A stretch of 64,000 nt of DNA, taken from Macrothele yani (lineage: Eukaryota > Arthropoda > Arachnida > Araneae > Macrothelidae). A program made the position numbers and the translations under genes. The first letter of the stretch is position 1. Every line of letters begins with the position of its first letter. The notes under the pieces were generated by a model. The model was not told where the DNA came from, did no database searches, and saw nothing but the letters and a program-made list of their open reading frames with translations. The stretch spans positions 13,963,970 through 14,027,969 of the forward strand of contig CM077034.1 of the NCBI GenBank assembly GCA_039090855.1, written 5' to 3'. Positions 46,985-57,770 of this stretch are shown here, one piece after another.

Positions 46985-49708
46985 TAACATATTCCATAAT
47001 ATACTTTTCTTATGTGCACATTTCTGTCCCTCCTTGTATTTACATATTCTGTAATATACTTCTTTCTTATGTGCACATTTCTGTCCCTCCTTGTATTTAC
47101 ATATTCCGTAATATACTTCTTTCTTATGTGCACATTTCTGTCCCTCCTTGTATTTACATATTCCGTAATATACTTCTTTCTTATGTGCACATTTCTGTCC
47201 CTCCTTGTATTTACATATTCCATAATATACTTCTTCCTTATCTGCACATTTCTGTCCCTCCTTGTATTTACATATTCCGTAATATACTTCTTTCTTATGT
47301 GCACATTTCTGTCCCTCCTTGTATTTACATATTCCGTAACATACTTCTTTCTTATGTGCACATTTCTGTCCCTCCTTGTATTTACAAATTCCGTAATGTA
47401 CCTCTTTCTTATGTACACATTTCTGTCCCTCCTTGTATTTACATATTCCGTAATATACTTCTTTCTTATGTGCACATTTCTGTCCCTCCTTGTATTTACA
47501 TATTCCGTAATATACTTCTTTCTTATCTGCACATTTCTGTCCCTCCTTGTATTTACATATTCCGTAATATACTTCTTTCTGATGTGCACATTTCTGTCCC
47601 TCCTTGTATTTACATATTCCGTAATATACTTCTTTCTTATGTGCACATTTCTGTCCCTCCTTGTATTTACATATTCCGTAATATACTTCTTTCTGATGTG
47701 CACATTTCTCTCCCTCCTTGTATTTACATATTCCGTAATATACTTCTTTCTTATGTGCACATTTCTGTCCCTCCTTGTATTTACATATTCCGTAATATAC
47801 TTCTTCCTTATCTGCACATTTCTGTCCCTCCTTGTATTTACATATTCCGTAACATACTTCTTTCTTATGTGCACATTTCTGTCCCTCCTTGTATTTACAT
47901 ATTCCGTAATATACTTCTTCCTTATGTGCACATTTCTGTCCCTCCTTGTATTTACATATTCCGTAACATACTTCTTTCTTATGTGCACATTTCTGTCCCT
48001 CCTTGTATTTACATATTCCGTAATATACTTCTTTCTTATGTGCACATTTCTGTCCCTCCTTGTATTTACATATTCCGTAATATACTTCTTCCTGATCTGC
48101 ACATTTCTGTCCCTCCTTGTATTTACATATTCCGTAATATACTTCTTTCTGATGTGCACATTTCTGTCCCTCCTTGTATTTACATATTCCGTAATATACT
48201 TCTTCCTTATCTGCACATTTCTGTCCCTCCTTGTATTTACATATTCCGTAATATACTTCTTCCTTATCTGCACATTTCTGTCCCTCCTTGTATTTACATA
48301 TTCCGTAATATACTTCTTCCTTATCTGCACATTTCTGTCCCTCGTTGTATTTACATATTCCGTAATATACTTCTTTCTTATGTGCACATTTCTGTCCCTC
48401 CTTGTATTTACATATTCCGTAATATACTTCTTTCTTATGTGCACATTTCTGTCCCTCCTTGTATTTACATATTCCGTAATATACTTCTTCCTTATCTGCA
48501 CATTTCTGTCCCTCCTTGTATTTACATATTCCGTAATATACTTCTTTCTGATGTGCACATTTCTGTCCCTCCTTGTATTTACATATATATTCCGTAATAT
48601 ACTTCTTTCTTATGTGCACATTTCTGTCCCTCCTTGTATTTACATATTCCGTAATATACTTCTTCCTTATGTGCACATTTCTGTCCCTCCTTGTATTTAC
48701 ATATTCTGTAATATACCTCTTTCTTATGTGCACATTTCTGTCCCTCCTTGTATTTACATATTCCGTAATATACTTCTTCCTTATGTGCACATTTCTGTCC
48801 CTCCTTGTATTTACATATTCCGTAATATACCTCTTTCTTATGTGCACATTTCTGTCCCTCCTTGTATTTACATATTCCGTAATATAGTTCTTTCTTATGT
48901 GCACATTTCTGTCCCTCCTTGTATTTACATATTCCGTAATATACTTCTTCCTTATGTACACATTTCTGTCCCTCCTTGTATTTACATATTCCGTAATATA
49001 CTTCTTTCTTATGTGCACATTTCTGTCCCTCCTTGTATTTACATATTCCGTAATATACTTCTTCCTTATGTACACATTTCTGTCCCTCCTTGTATTTACA
49101 TATTCCGTAATATACTTCTTCCGTATGTACACATTTCTGTCCCTCCTTGTATTTACACATTCCGTAATATACTTCTTTCTTATGTACACATTTCTGTCTC
49201 TCCTTGTATTTACACATTCCGTAATATACCTCTTTCATATGTACACATTTCTGTCCCTCCTTGTATTTGCATATTCCGTAATATACTTCTTTCTTATGTG
49301 CACATTTCTGTCCCTCCTTGTATTTACATATTCCGTAATATACTTCTTCCTTATCTGCACATTTCTGTCCCTCCTTGTATTTACATATTCCGTAATATAC
49401 TTCTTTCTGATGTGCACATTTCTGTCCCTCCTTGTATTTACATATTCCGTAATATACTTCTTTCTGATGTGCACATTTCTGTCCCTCCTTGTATTTACAT
49501 ATTCCGTAATATACTTCTTCCTTATGTGCACATTTCTGTCCCTCCTTGTATTTACATATTCCGTAATATACTTCTTCCTTATGTGCACATTTCTGTCCCT
49601 CCTTGTATTTACATATTCCGTAACATACTTCTTTTTTATGTGCACATTTCTGTCCCTCCTTGTATTTGCATATTCCGTAATATACTTCTTTCTTATGTAC
49701 ACATTTCT
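46985..49708. repeat. 57-bp satellite, about 48 copies, ending at a splice acceptor
   Basis: Monomer: cttatgtgcacatttctgtc cctccttgtatttacatatt ccgtaatatacttcttt, with few variants (gtgcac/ctgcac/gtacac, cttcc/ctttc). 57 is a multiple of three, so frames stay open on both strands and give repeats such as [19 protein letters not shown]. The array runs directly into the polypyrimidine tract of the exon at 49715. The monomer is pyrimidine-rich and contains no AG; I saw only one AG in the array, near 48888. Confidence 0.97.
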
Positions 49709-49714
49709 TTTCAG

Positions 49715-49836
49715 ATTCCTCCTGCACCTCCTTGTCCAGATTTCGATGCCTCGAGGGAAAAGTTGCACAAACTAAGTGAAGGTGAAGGCACAATGACCAA
49801 GGAAGAATTCATGAAAATGAAGCAGGAACTAGAAAT
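49715..49836 (+). CDS. Snx6: Sorting nexin 5/6-type gene, internal exon (PX domain)
   Basis: Acceptor tttcttttcag and donor GTAAGT frame a 122-bp exon, phase 0 at its start and phase 2 at its end. It encodes [20 protein letters not shown], then [20 protein letters not shown]. This is the proline-rich loop and the start of the helical insertion in the PX domain of SNX5/SNX6/SNX32, SNX-BAR proteins of endosome-to-Golgi sorting (retromer/ESCPE-1), where this PX extension is used for cargo binding rather than classical PI3P binding. The 57-bp satellite ends six bases before the exon. No upstream exon is visible in the window. SNX6 versus SNX5 cannot be fixed from 82 codons; arthropods generally have one SNX5/6-type gene. 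Confidence 0.93.
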
Positions 49837-49936
49837 GTAAGTTCCGTAGGCTGCACTATTTTAATCATTGCTGACTGTATTCTTTTGATGGCATAAGGTA
49901 TCCATTTTGAAATCTTTTTTCTTTTTCCTTTCATAG

Positions 49937-50060
49937 GGAGTACTTAGCCACATTCAAAAAGACGGTTGCGATGCACGAAGTGTTTCTTCAGCGCTTAGCT
50001 ACTCATCCTATTTTTAGATCAGATCATAACCTCAAAGTTTTTCTTGAATATGAACACGAT
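49937..50060 (+). CDS. Snx6: Sorting nexin 5/6-type gene, next exon (PX domain)
   Basis: A 100-bp intron (49837-49936, GTAAGT ... TTTCATAG) separates it from the previous exon. The codon ATG is split AT|G and the frame joins as ELEMEYLATFKKT. The 124-bp exon reads EYLATFKKTVAMHEVFLQRL and then ATHPIFRSDHNLKVFLEYEHD, ending in phase 0 at donor GTAAGT. This is the rest of the PX helical insertion and the conserved HEVFLQRL block; in the family the next residues begin LSVR. No following exon is visible before the window ends, so the downstream intron exceeds about 13.9 kb. Confidence 0.94.
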
Positions 50061-50189
50061 GTAAGTTTGTTTCTTTTTGTCGTGTATTTTATCTTTTGTT
50101 AAGTACAACACAGAATCTTTTATTAATACCCTTGAGTTGTTGTTTTCTTTTGGATAAGTTGTGTTTTGTTGCACATTATGAGATCATAA
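50061..50189. other. Start of the SNX intron, unique sequence
   Basis: Follows the GTAAGT donor at 50061 and is AT-rich with no further feature before the LINE-derived repeat. Confidence 0.7.
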
Positions 50190-52165
50190 GCAGTGTTTTG
50201 CTGATATTCCTAAATGAGGTCCTCACATGATTTCCTTGGCCGTACTCTACCTTTTTTCCTGCCACCTAGGCTGAATGAATTATCTTTAGTAAGCATCTCA
50301 CCACTCATTTTTCCAACATGACCGAACCGCCTAGGAATATTTGTCTCCATCTTACTAACACCATTTTACCTTTCTTACCTGCCACTTGGGCTGAATAAAT
50401 TCTCTTAGTAAGCATCTCACCATTCATTCTTTCAACATGGCCAAACCACCTCAGAATATTTGTCTCCATCTTACTAACACCATTTTACCTTTCTTTCCTG
50501 CCACTTGGGCTGAATAAATTCTCTTAGTAAGCATCTCACCATTCATTCTTTCAACATGGCCAAACCACCTCAGAATATTTGTCTCCATCTTACTAACACC
50601 ATTTTACCTTTCTTTCCTGCCACTTGGGCTGAATAAATTCTCTTAGTAAGCATCTCACCATTCATTCTTTCAACATGGCCAAACCACCTCAGAATATTTG
50701 TCTCCATCTTACTAACACCATTTTACCTTTCTTTCCTGCCACTTGGGCTGAATAAATTCTCTTAGTAAGCATCTCACCGCTCATTCTTCCAACATGGCCA
50801 AACTACCTCAGAATATTTGTCTCCATCTTACTAACACCATTTTACCTTTCTTTCCTGCCACTTGGGCTGAATAAATTCTTTTAGTAAGCATCTCACCGCT
50901 CATTCTTCCAACATGGCCAAACTACCTCAGAATATTTGTCTCCATCTTACTAACACCATTTTACCTTTCTTTCCTGCCACTTGGGCTGAATAAATTCTCT
51001 TAGTAAGCATCTCACCGCTCATTCTTCCAACATGGCCAAACTACCTCAGAATATTTGTCTCCATCTTACTAACACCATTTTACCTTTCTTTCCTGCCACT
51101 TGGGCTGAATAAATTCTCTTAGTAAGCATCTCACCGCTCATTCTTCCAACATGGCCAAACTACCTCAGAATATTTGTCTCCATCTTACTAACACCATTTT
51201 GCCTTTCTTTCCTGCCACTTGGGCTGAATAAATTCTCTTAGTAAGCATCTCACCGCTCATTCTTCCAACATGGCCAAACCACCTCAGAATATTTGTCTCC
51301 ATCTTACTAACACCATTTTACCTTTCTTTCCTGCCACTTGGGCTGAATAAATTCTCTTAGTAAGCATCTCACCACTCATTCTTTCAACATGGCCAAACCA
51401 CCTCAGAATATTTGTCTCCACATTACTAACACCATTTTACCTTTCTATCTTGCCACTTGGAATGAATAAATTCTCTTAGTAAGCATCTCACCATTCATTC
51501 TGTCAGCATGGCCAAACTACCTCAGAATATTTGTCTCCATCTTACTAACACCATTTTACCTTTCTTTCCTGCCACTTGGTCTGAATAAATTCTCTTAGTA
51601 AGCATCTCACCATTCATTCTTTCAACATGGCCAAACTACCTCAGAATATTTGTCTCCATCCTACTAACACCATTTTACCTTTCTTTCCTGCCACTTGGAA
51701 TGAATAAATTCTCTTAGTAAGCATCTCACCATTCATTCTTTCAACATGGCCAAACTACCTCAGAATATTTGTCTCCATCTTACTAACACCATTTTACCTT
51801 TCTTTCCTGCCACTTGGTCTGAATAAATTCTCTTAGTAAGCATCTCACCATTCATTCTTTCAACATGGCCAAACTACCTCAGAATATTTGTCTCCATCTT
51901 ACTAACACCATTTTACCTTTCTTTCCTGCCACTTGGTCTGAATAAATTCTCTTAGTAAGCATCTCACCATTCATTCTTTCAACATGGCCAAACTACCTCA
52001 GAATATTTGTCTCCATCTTACTAACACCATTTTACCTTTCTTTCCTGCCACTTGGGCTAAATAAATTCTCTTAGTAAGCATCTCACCACTCATTCTTTCA
52101 ACATGGCCAAACCACTTGAGTATATTTGTCTCCATCTTACTAACACCATTTTACCTTTCTTTCCT
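50190..52165. repeat. 119-bp satellite made from a LINE ORF tail, about 16 copies
   Basis: 119-bp units recur from about 50240 to 52165. On the minus strand each reads ILRWFGHVERMNGEMLTKRI and YSAQVAGKK, the C-terminal motif of RTE/Jockey-like LINE proteins (WFGHVxRM...RI...GxR). The first, more diverged unit continues on its minus strand into KKGRVRPRKSCEDLI, the usual end of such proteins. That makes 50200-50340 the likely source, from which an internal segment was amplified. Later copies carry shared changes (for example nctgggcnga/tggaatga). Confidence 0.93.
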
Positions 52166-52169
52166 GCCA

Positions 52170-55100
52170 CTTAACAACATTTGGGACGCAGTCTATGAAA
52201 TCCACAAATCTATTAGGAATAGATTTGTATGTTCCATAGACTGTGTTCACAATGTTGTTAAAATTTTAAAGAATCACTTGTGGCACAACAACATAGCCTT
52301 TAGAATTAGGAAATCTATTAGGAATATATTTGTGGGTTTCACAGACTGTGTTCCCAGTGACGTTAAGCGTCTTAAAGAATAACTGCCAGCACAACAACCT
52401 AGCCTTTTAAATTAGGAAGTCTATTGGGAATAGATTTGTGGGTTCCATATACTGCTTTCACAATGTTGTTAAAATTTTAAAGAATCACTGCTGGCACAAC
52501 ATCATAGCCTTTCGAATTAGGAAATCTATTAGGAATATATTTGTGGGTTCCATAGACTGTGTTCCCAGTGACATTAACGTCTTAAAGAATAACTACCAGC
52601 ACAACAACCTAGCCTTTTAAATTAGGAAATCTATTAGGAATAGATTTGTGGGTTCCATATACTGCGTTCACAATGTTGTTAACATCTTAAAGAATCACTG
52701 CTGGCACAACAACATAGCCTTTAGAATTAGGAAATCTATTAGGAATATATTTGTGGGTTCCATAGACTGTGTTCCCAGTGACGTTAACGTCTTAAAGAAT
52801 AACTGCCAGCACAACAACCTAGCCTTTTAAATTAGGAAATCTATTAGGAATAGATTTGTGGGTTCCATAGACTGTGTTCACAATGTTGTTAAAATTTTAA
52901 AGAATCACTGCTGGCACAACAACATAGCCTTTAGAATTAGGAAATCTATTAGGAATATATTTGTGGGTTCCATAGACTGTGTTCCCAGTGACGTTAACGT
53001 CCTAAAGAATAACTGCCAGCACAACAACCTAGCCTTTTAAATTAGGAAATCTATTAGGAATAGATTTGTGGGTTCCATATACTGCGTTCACAATGTTGTT
53101 AACATCTTAAAGAATCACTGCCGGCACAACAACCTAGCCTTTACAAATAGGAAATCTATTAGGAATAGATTTGTGGGTTCCATAGACTGTGTTCCCAATG
53201 TTGTTAACATCTTAAAGAATCACTGCCGGCACAACAACCTAGCCTTTGTAATTAGGAATATATTTGTGGGTTCCATAGACTGTGTTCCCAGTGACGTTAA
53301 CGTCTTAAAGAATAACTGCCAGCACAACAACCTAGCCTTTTAAATTAGGAAATCTGTTAGGAATAGCTTTGTGGGTTCCATATACTGCGTTCACAATGTT
53401 GTTAAAATTTTAAAGAATCACTTGTGGCACAACAACATAGCCTTTAGAATTAGGAAATCTATTAGGAATATATTTGTGGGTTCCATAGACTGTGTTCCCA
53501 GTGACATTAACGCCTTAAAGAATAACTACCAGCACAACAACCTAGCCTTTTAAATTAGGAAATCTATTAGGAATAGATTTGTGGGTTATATATTATATAC
53601 TGCGTTCACAATGTTGTTAAAATTTTAAAGAATCACTGCTGGCACAACAACATAGCCTTTGGAATTAGGAAATCTATTAGGAATATATTTGTGCGTTCCA
53701 TAGACTGTGTTCCCAGTGATGCTAACGTCTTAAAGAATAACTGCCAGCACAACAACCTAGCCTTTTAAATTAGGAAATCTATTAGGAATAGATTTGTGGG
53801 TTCCATATACTGCGTTCACAATGTTGTTAACATCTTAAAGAATCGCTGCCGTCACAACAACCTAGCCTTTAGAAATAGGAAATCTATTAGGAATAGATTT
53901 GTGGGTTCCATAGACTGTGTTCCCAATGTTGTTAACATCTTAAAGAATCACTGCCGGCACAACAACCTAGCCTTTGGAATTAGGAATATATTTGTGGGTT
54001 CCATAGACTGTGTTCCCAGTGACGTTAACGTCTTAAAGAATAACTGCCAGCACAACAACCTAGCCTTTTAAATTAGGAAATCTATTAGGAATAGATTTGT
54101 GGGTTCCATATACTGCGTTCACAATGTTGTTAAAATTTTAAAGAATCACTTCTGGCACAACAACACAGCCTTTAGAATTAGAAAATCTATTAGGAATATA
54201 TTTGTGGGTTCCATAGACTTTGTTCCCAGTGACATTAGCGTCTTAAAGAATAACTACCAGCACAACAACCTAGCCTTTTAAATTAGGAAATCTATTAGGA
54301 ATAGATTTGTGGGTTATATATTATATACTGCGTTCACAATGTTGTTAAAATTTTAAAGAATCACTGCTGGCACAACAACATGGCCTTTGGCATTAGGAAA
54401 TCTATTAGGAATATATTTTTGGGTTCCATAGACTGTGTTCCCAGTGACGTTAACGTCTTAAAGAATAACTGCCAGCACAACAACCTAGCCTTTTAAATTA
54501 GGAAATCTATTAGGAATAGATTTGTGGGTTCCATATACTGCGTTCACAATGTTGTTAACATCTTAAAGAATCGCTGCTGGCACAACAACATAGCCTTTAG
54601 AATTAGGAAATCTATTAGGAATATATTTGTGGGTTCCATAGACTGTGTTCCCAGTGACGTTAACGTCTTAAAGAATAACTGCCAGCACAACAACCTAGCC
54701 TTTTAAATTAGGAAATCTATTAGGAATAGATTTGTGGGTTCCATATACTGCGTTCACAATGTTGTTAACATCTTAAAGAATCGCTGCCGGCACAACAACC
54801 TAGCCATTGGAACTATGAAATCTATTAGGAATATATTTGTGGGTTTCATAGACTGTGTTCCCAGTGACTTTAACGTCTTAAAGAATAACTGCCAGCACAA
54901 CAACCTAGCCTTTTAAATTAGGAAATCTATTAGGAATAGATTTGTGGGTTCCATAGACTGTGTTCACAATGGTGTTAAAATTTTAAAGAATCACTGCTGG
55001 CACAACAACATAGCCTTTAGAATTAGGAAATCTATTAGGAATATATTTGTGGGTTCCATAGACTGTGTTCCCAGTGACGTTAACGACTTAAAGAATAACT

Positions 55101-55650
55101 GCCAGCACAACAACCTAGCCTTTTAAATTAGGAAATCTATTAGGAATAGATTTGTGGGTTCCATAGACTGTGTTCACAATGTTGTTAAAATTTTAAAGAA
55201 TCACTGCTGGCACAACAACATAGCCTTTAGAATTAGGAAATCTATTAGGAATATATTTGTGGGTTCCATAGACTGTGTTCCCAGTGACGTTAACGTCTTA
55301 AAGAAATAACTGCCAGCACAACAACCTAGCCTTTTAAATTAGGAAATCTATTAGGAATAGATTCGTGGGTTCCATAGACTGTGTTCCCAATGTTGTTAAC
55401 ATGTTAAAGAATCGCTGCCAGCACAACAACCTAGCCTTTGGAATTAGGAAATCTATTAGGAATAGATTTGTGGGTTCCATAGACTGTGTTCCCAGTGACA
55501 TTAAGGTCTTAAAGAAATAACTGCCAGCACAACAACCTAGCCTTTTAAATTAGGAAATCTATTAGGAATAGATTTGTGGGTTCCATATACTGCGTTCACA
55601 GTGTTGTTAAAATTTTAAAGAATCACTGTTGGCACAACAGTATATAGCCT
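52170..55650. repeat. 105-bp satellite, mostly as 210-bp dimers, about 33 copies
   Basis: Units such as aggaaatctattaggaatag atttgtgggttccatagact ... alternate two variants: 'cacaatgttgttaaaattttaaag' and 'cccagtgacgttaacgtcttaaag'. The dominant period is 210 bp (52438, 52648, 52858, 53068). Some stretches contain 93-bp or 'tatattata' variants that recur (53590 and 54310), so larger segments were duplicated. 105 is a multiple of three and gives short open frames with no recognisable protein. It lies in the SNX intron. Confidence 0.95.
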
Positions 55651-56120
55651 TTGGAATTAGGACAAGAAAAATCCTGTCCATGGTCAGAAATGAAAAAATC
55701 CTACGAAAACCAACCATAAATTTGGGGTATACCATATACCTCCAAGAGCTACAGATTCCACAAAGTCTAGATAGGATAGACCTTACACACACTGGGATCC
55801 AAGATTAAGAAACATAGATGCAGGGCTGAAATGGGTGCGCAAAGAATGGAGCTATCCAGACTGACTTCAAAAAGAACTGATGTACCAATTTGGAAGGGGT
55901 CCTGTGTCCTCACCACCACGAATACAAAATTCACTTCACTTCTTATGGCAAGTTTATCTGTGAATATGGCCTGGCCTGTTGTAATGAAGAAACTCCTTGC
56001 TGCATCCCAAACTCGTGGACACCAGCTTTCCTCAGCGACCCTTCGAACTCAAGTGACACCTCACACTAGAACATTTTTAGCACGTCTTTTGTAAAAAAAA
56101 GATCATGCTTCTGTTATCGG
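55651..56120. other. No feature recognised
   Basis: Unique sequence after the 105-bp array. The 87-residue open stretch at 55831-56094 has no recognised motif and no convincing splice sites. Confidence 0.5.
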
Positions 56121-57770
56121 TGTGTCCGTCCGTCTGTACCCACGATATTTCTGCAACTATTAGTCCGATTTGAGAAATTATTTTTGCACTCGGATGCTTG
56201 AAATATGCAAATGATGATTCTTTATTTCGTTTTTTTTTTTACGATGTACAATTTCGCCAGTAGATGGCGTAAATGCAGATGATGTTGAATACAAAAATGT
56301 TTTATTCCACATATTTGCTTCTAGACATCCGATCAAACTTTTTTTTATCTTTCGATTCCATTTATGTCGAAGAGTATTTTAGATATAGTTACTTTTTCAA
56401 ATTACATATAGATTTTCCGCTAGGGGGCGTACAAGTAAATTACATGTTTCCCGATAACTCTTTTTCTAAAACTCCGATTTGAAATTTTTTTTTCCTTCAG
56501 CGGATACATCTTCTTATGGAAAATCCTTTGCATATAATTTCAAATTTTTGGTAAAGAATACTTTGGCCACCAGGGGCGTGTGTTAATTTTTGCTTCTGAT
56601 GTATTTGTCATAAAATCGGAGCTTCTAAAATATCGATTGAAAAAAATCTTTCGTGCACTGATGCCTAAACCTTTTCGGAATATTTTCTTCTTAAATATTG
56701 CACAGTTTCTCCGCCAGGGGCGTAGCTGTATATCTTATTTTTGTCAATATCTCTACTTCTAGGAGTCTGATTTGAAAAATTCCTTCTTTGTTGGATAGTG
56801 TTTTCAGTGTGACATGTTTTTTATATAATTTCAAAATTTTCAAGTAATTCATAGACTTTCCGCTAAGGGCGTAGCAGTAAAATGCGTTTCCCCCTATGTC
56901 TCTACTTCTAAATCTCCGATTTGAAAAATTCTTTCTGCACCGGATACAGCTCTTGATGGGAAATCGTTTGCACATAATTTCTAATTTTTGTAAAAAAATA
57001 TTTTGGACACCAGGGCGTAAATCTTAATTTCCGCTTCTGTTGTATTTGCAACAAAATATGAGCTTCTAAATTCTCGATTGAAAACAACGTCGTTTGTTGA
57101 CCAATACTAGTCATGTCGACAAACCTTTTAGAAACCTTTTCTTCTTAAAATAGTGCATGGTTTCTACGCCAGGGGACGTAGATGTATATCTTATTTTTCT
57201 CAATATCTCTACTTCTAAGAGTAAGATTTGAAAAATTCCTTCTTTGTTGGATAGTGTTTCCGATGCGAAATGTTTTCCCTGTAAATTCAAAATTTTCAAG
57301 TATATCATAGACTTTCTGCTAGGGGGCACAAAGGTAAATTGCGTTTTCTGTGTTATTTCTGCTCCTAAAGCTCTGATTTGAAAAATTCTTTCTGCATCGC
57401 ATACGAGACCTGATGGAAAATATTTTTCACATAATTTCTAATGTTTGGTAAAGAATGGTTTAGCCACCAGGGGTCATAAGTGTTAATTTCTACTTAGAAG
57501 TATTTGTTGCAAAATCTGGGCTCCCGAAAACTTGACAATTTATCTTTTTCTTGGACCGATACCGCTTATACGGATAAACCTTTTGAGAATACTTTCCTCA
57601 TAAAATAATGCATGGTTTTCCCACCAGGGGATGTAAAGTCACATCTTATTTTTGTTGATATCTCTGTTTCAAAGAGTCCGATTTGAAAAATTATTTCTGT
57701 GTCGGAGAGCGTTTCCGGTGCGAAATGTTTCTCATATAAATTCATGTTTTTCTTAATGCACAAGTCTGCA
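56121..57770. repeat. Degenerate tandem repeat, period about 150 bp, with a recurrent CCAGGGGGCG-like box
   Basis: Eleven diverged units share 'tatctctacttctaa..tccgatttgaaaaattctttc', a 'cataatttc/aatttt' stretch, and a G-rich box near 56256, 56417, 56567, 56711, 56860, 57007, 57167, 57316, 57464, 57621 and 57769 (spacing 144-161 bp). The box variants include CCGCTAGGGGGCG, CCACCAGGGGCG and ACCAGAGGGCGC. No coding capacity. Confidence 0.8.

Noticed and set aside
46870..49840. Very long open frames on both strands (up to 942 codons) in the 57-bp array
   Set aside because: The monomer is 57 bp, a multiple of three with no stops in several frames, so frames stay open mechanically. The only supported coding sequence is the spliced SNX exon at the end.
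55831..56094. Possible further SNX exon or small gene
   Set aside because: The 87-residue translation has no resemblance to the SNX5/6 continuation (LSVR...) or any family I recognise, and no good splice sites frame it.
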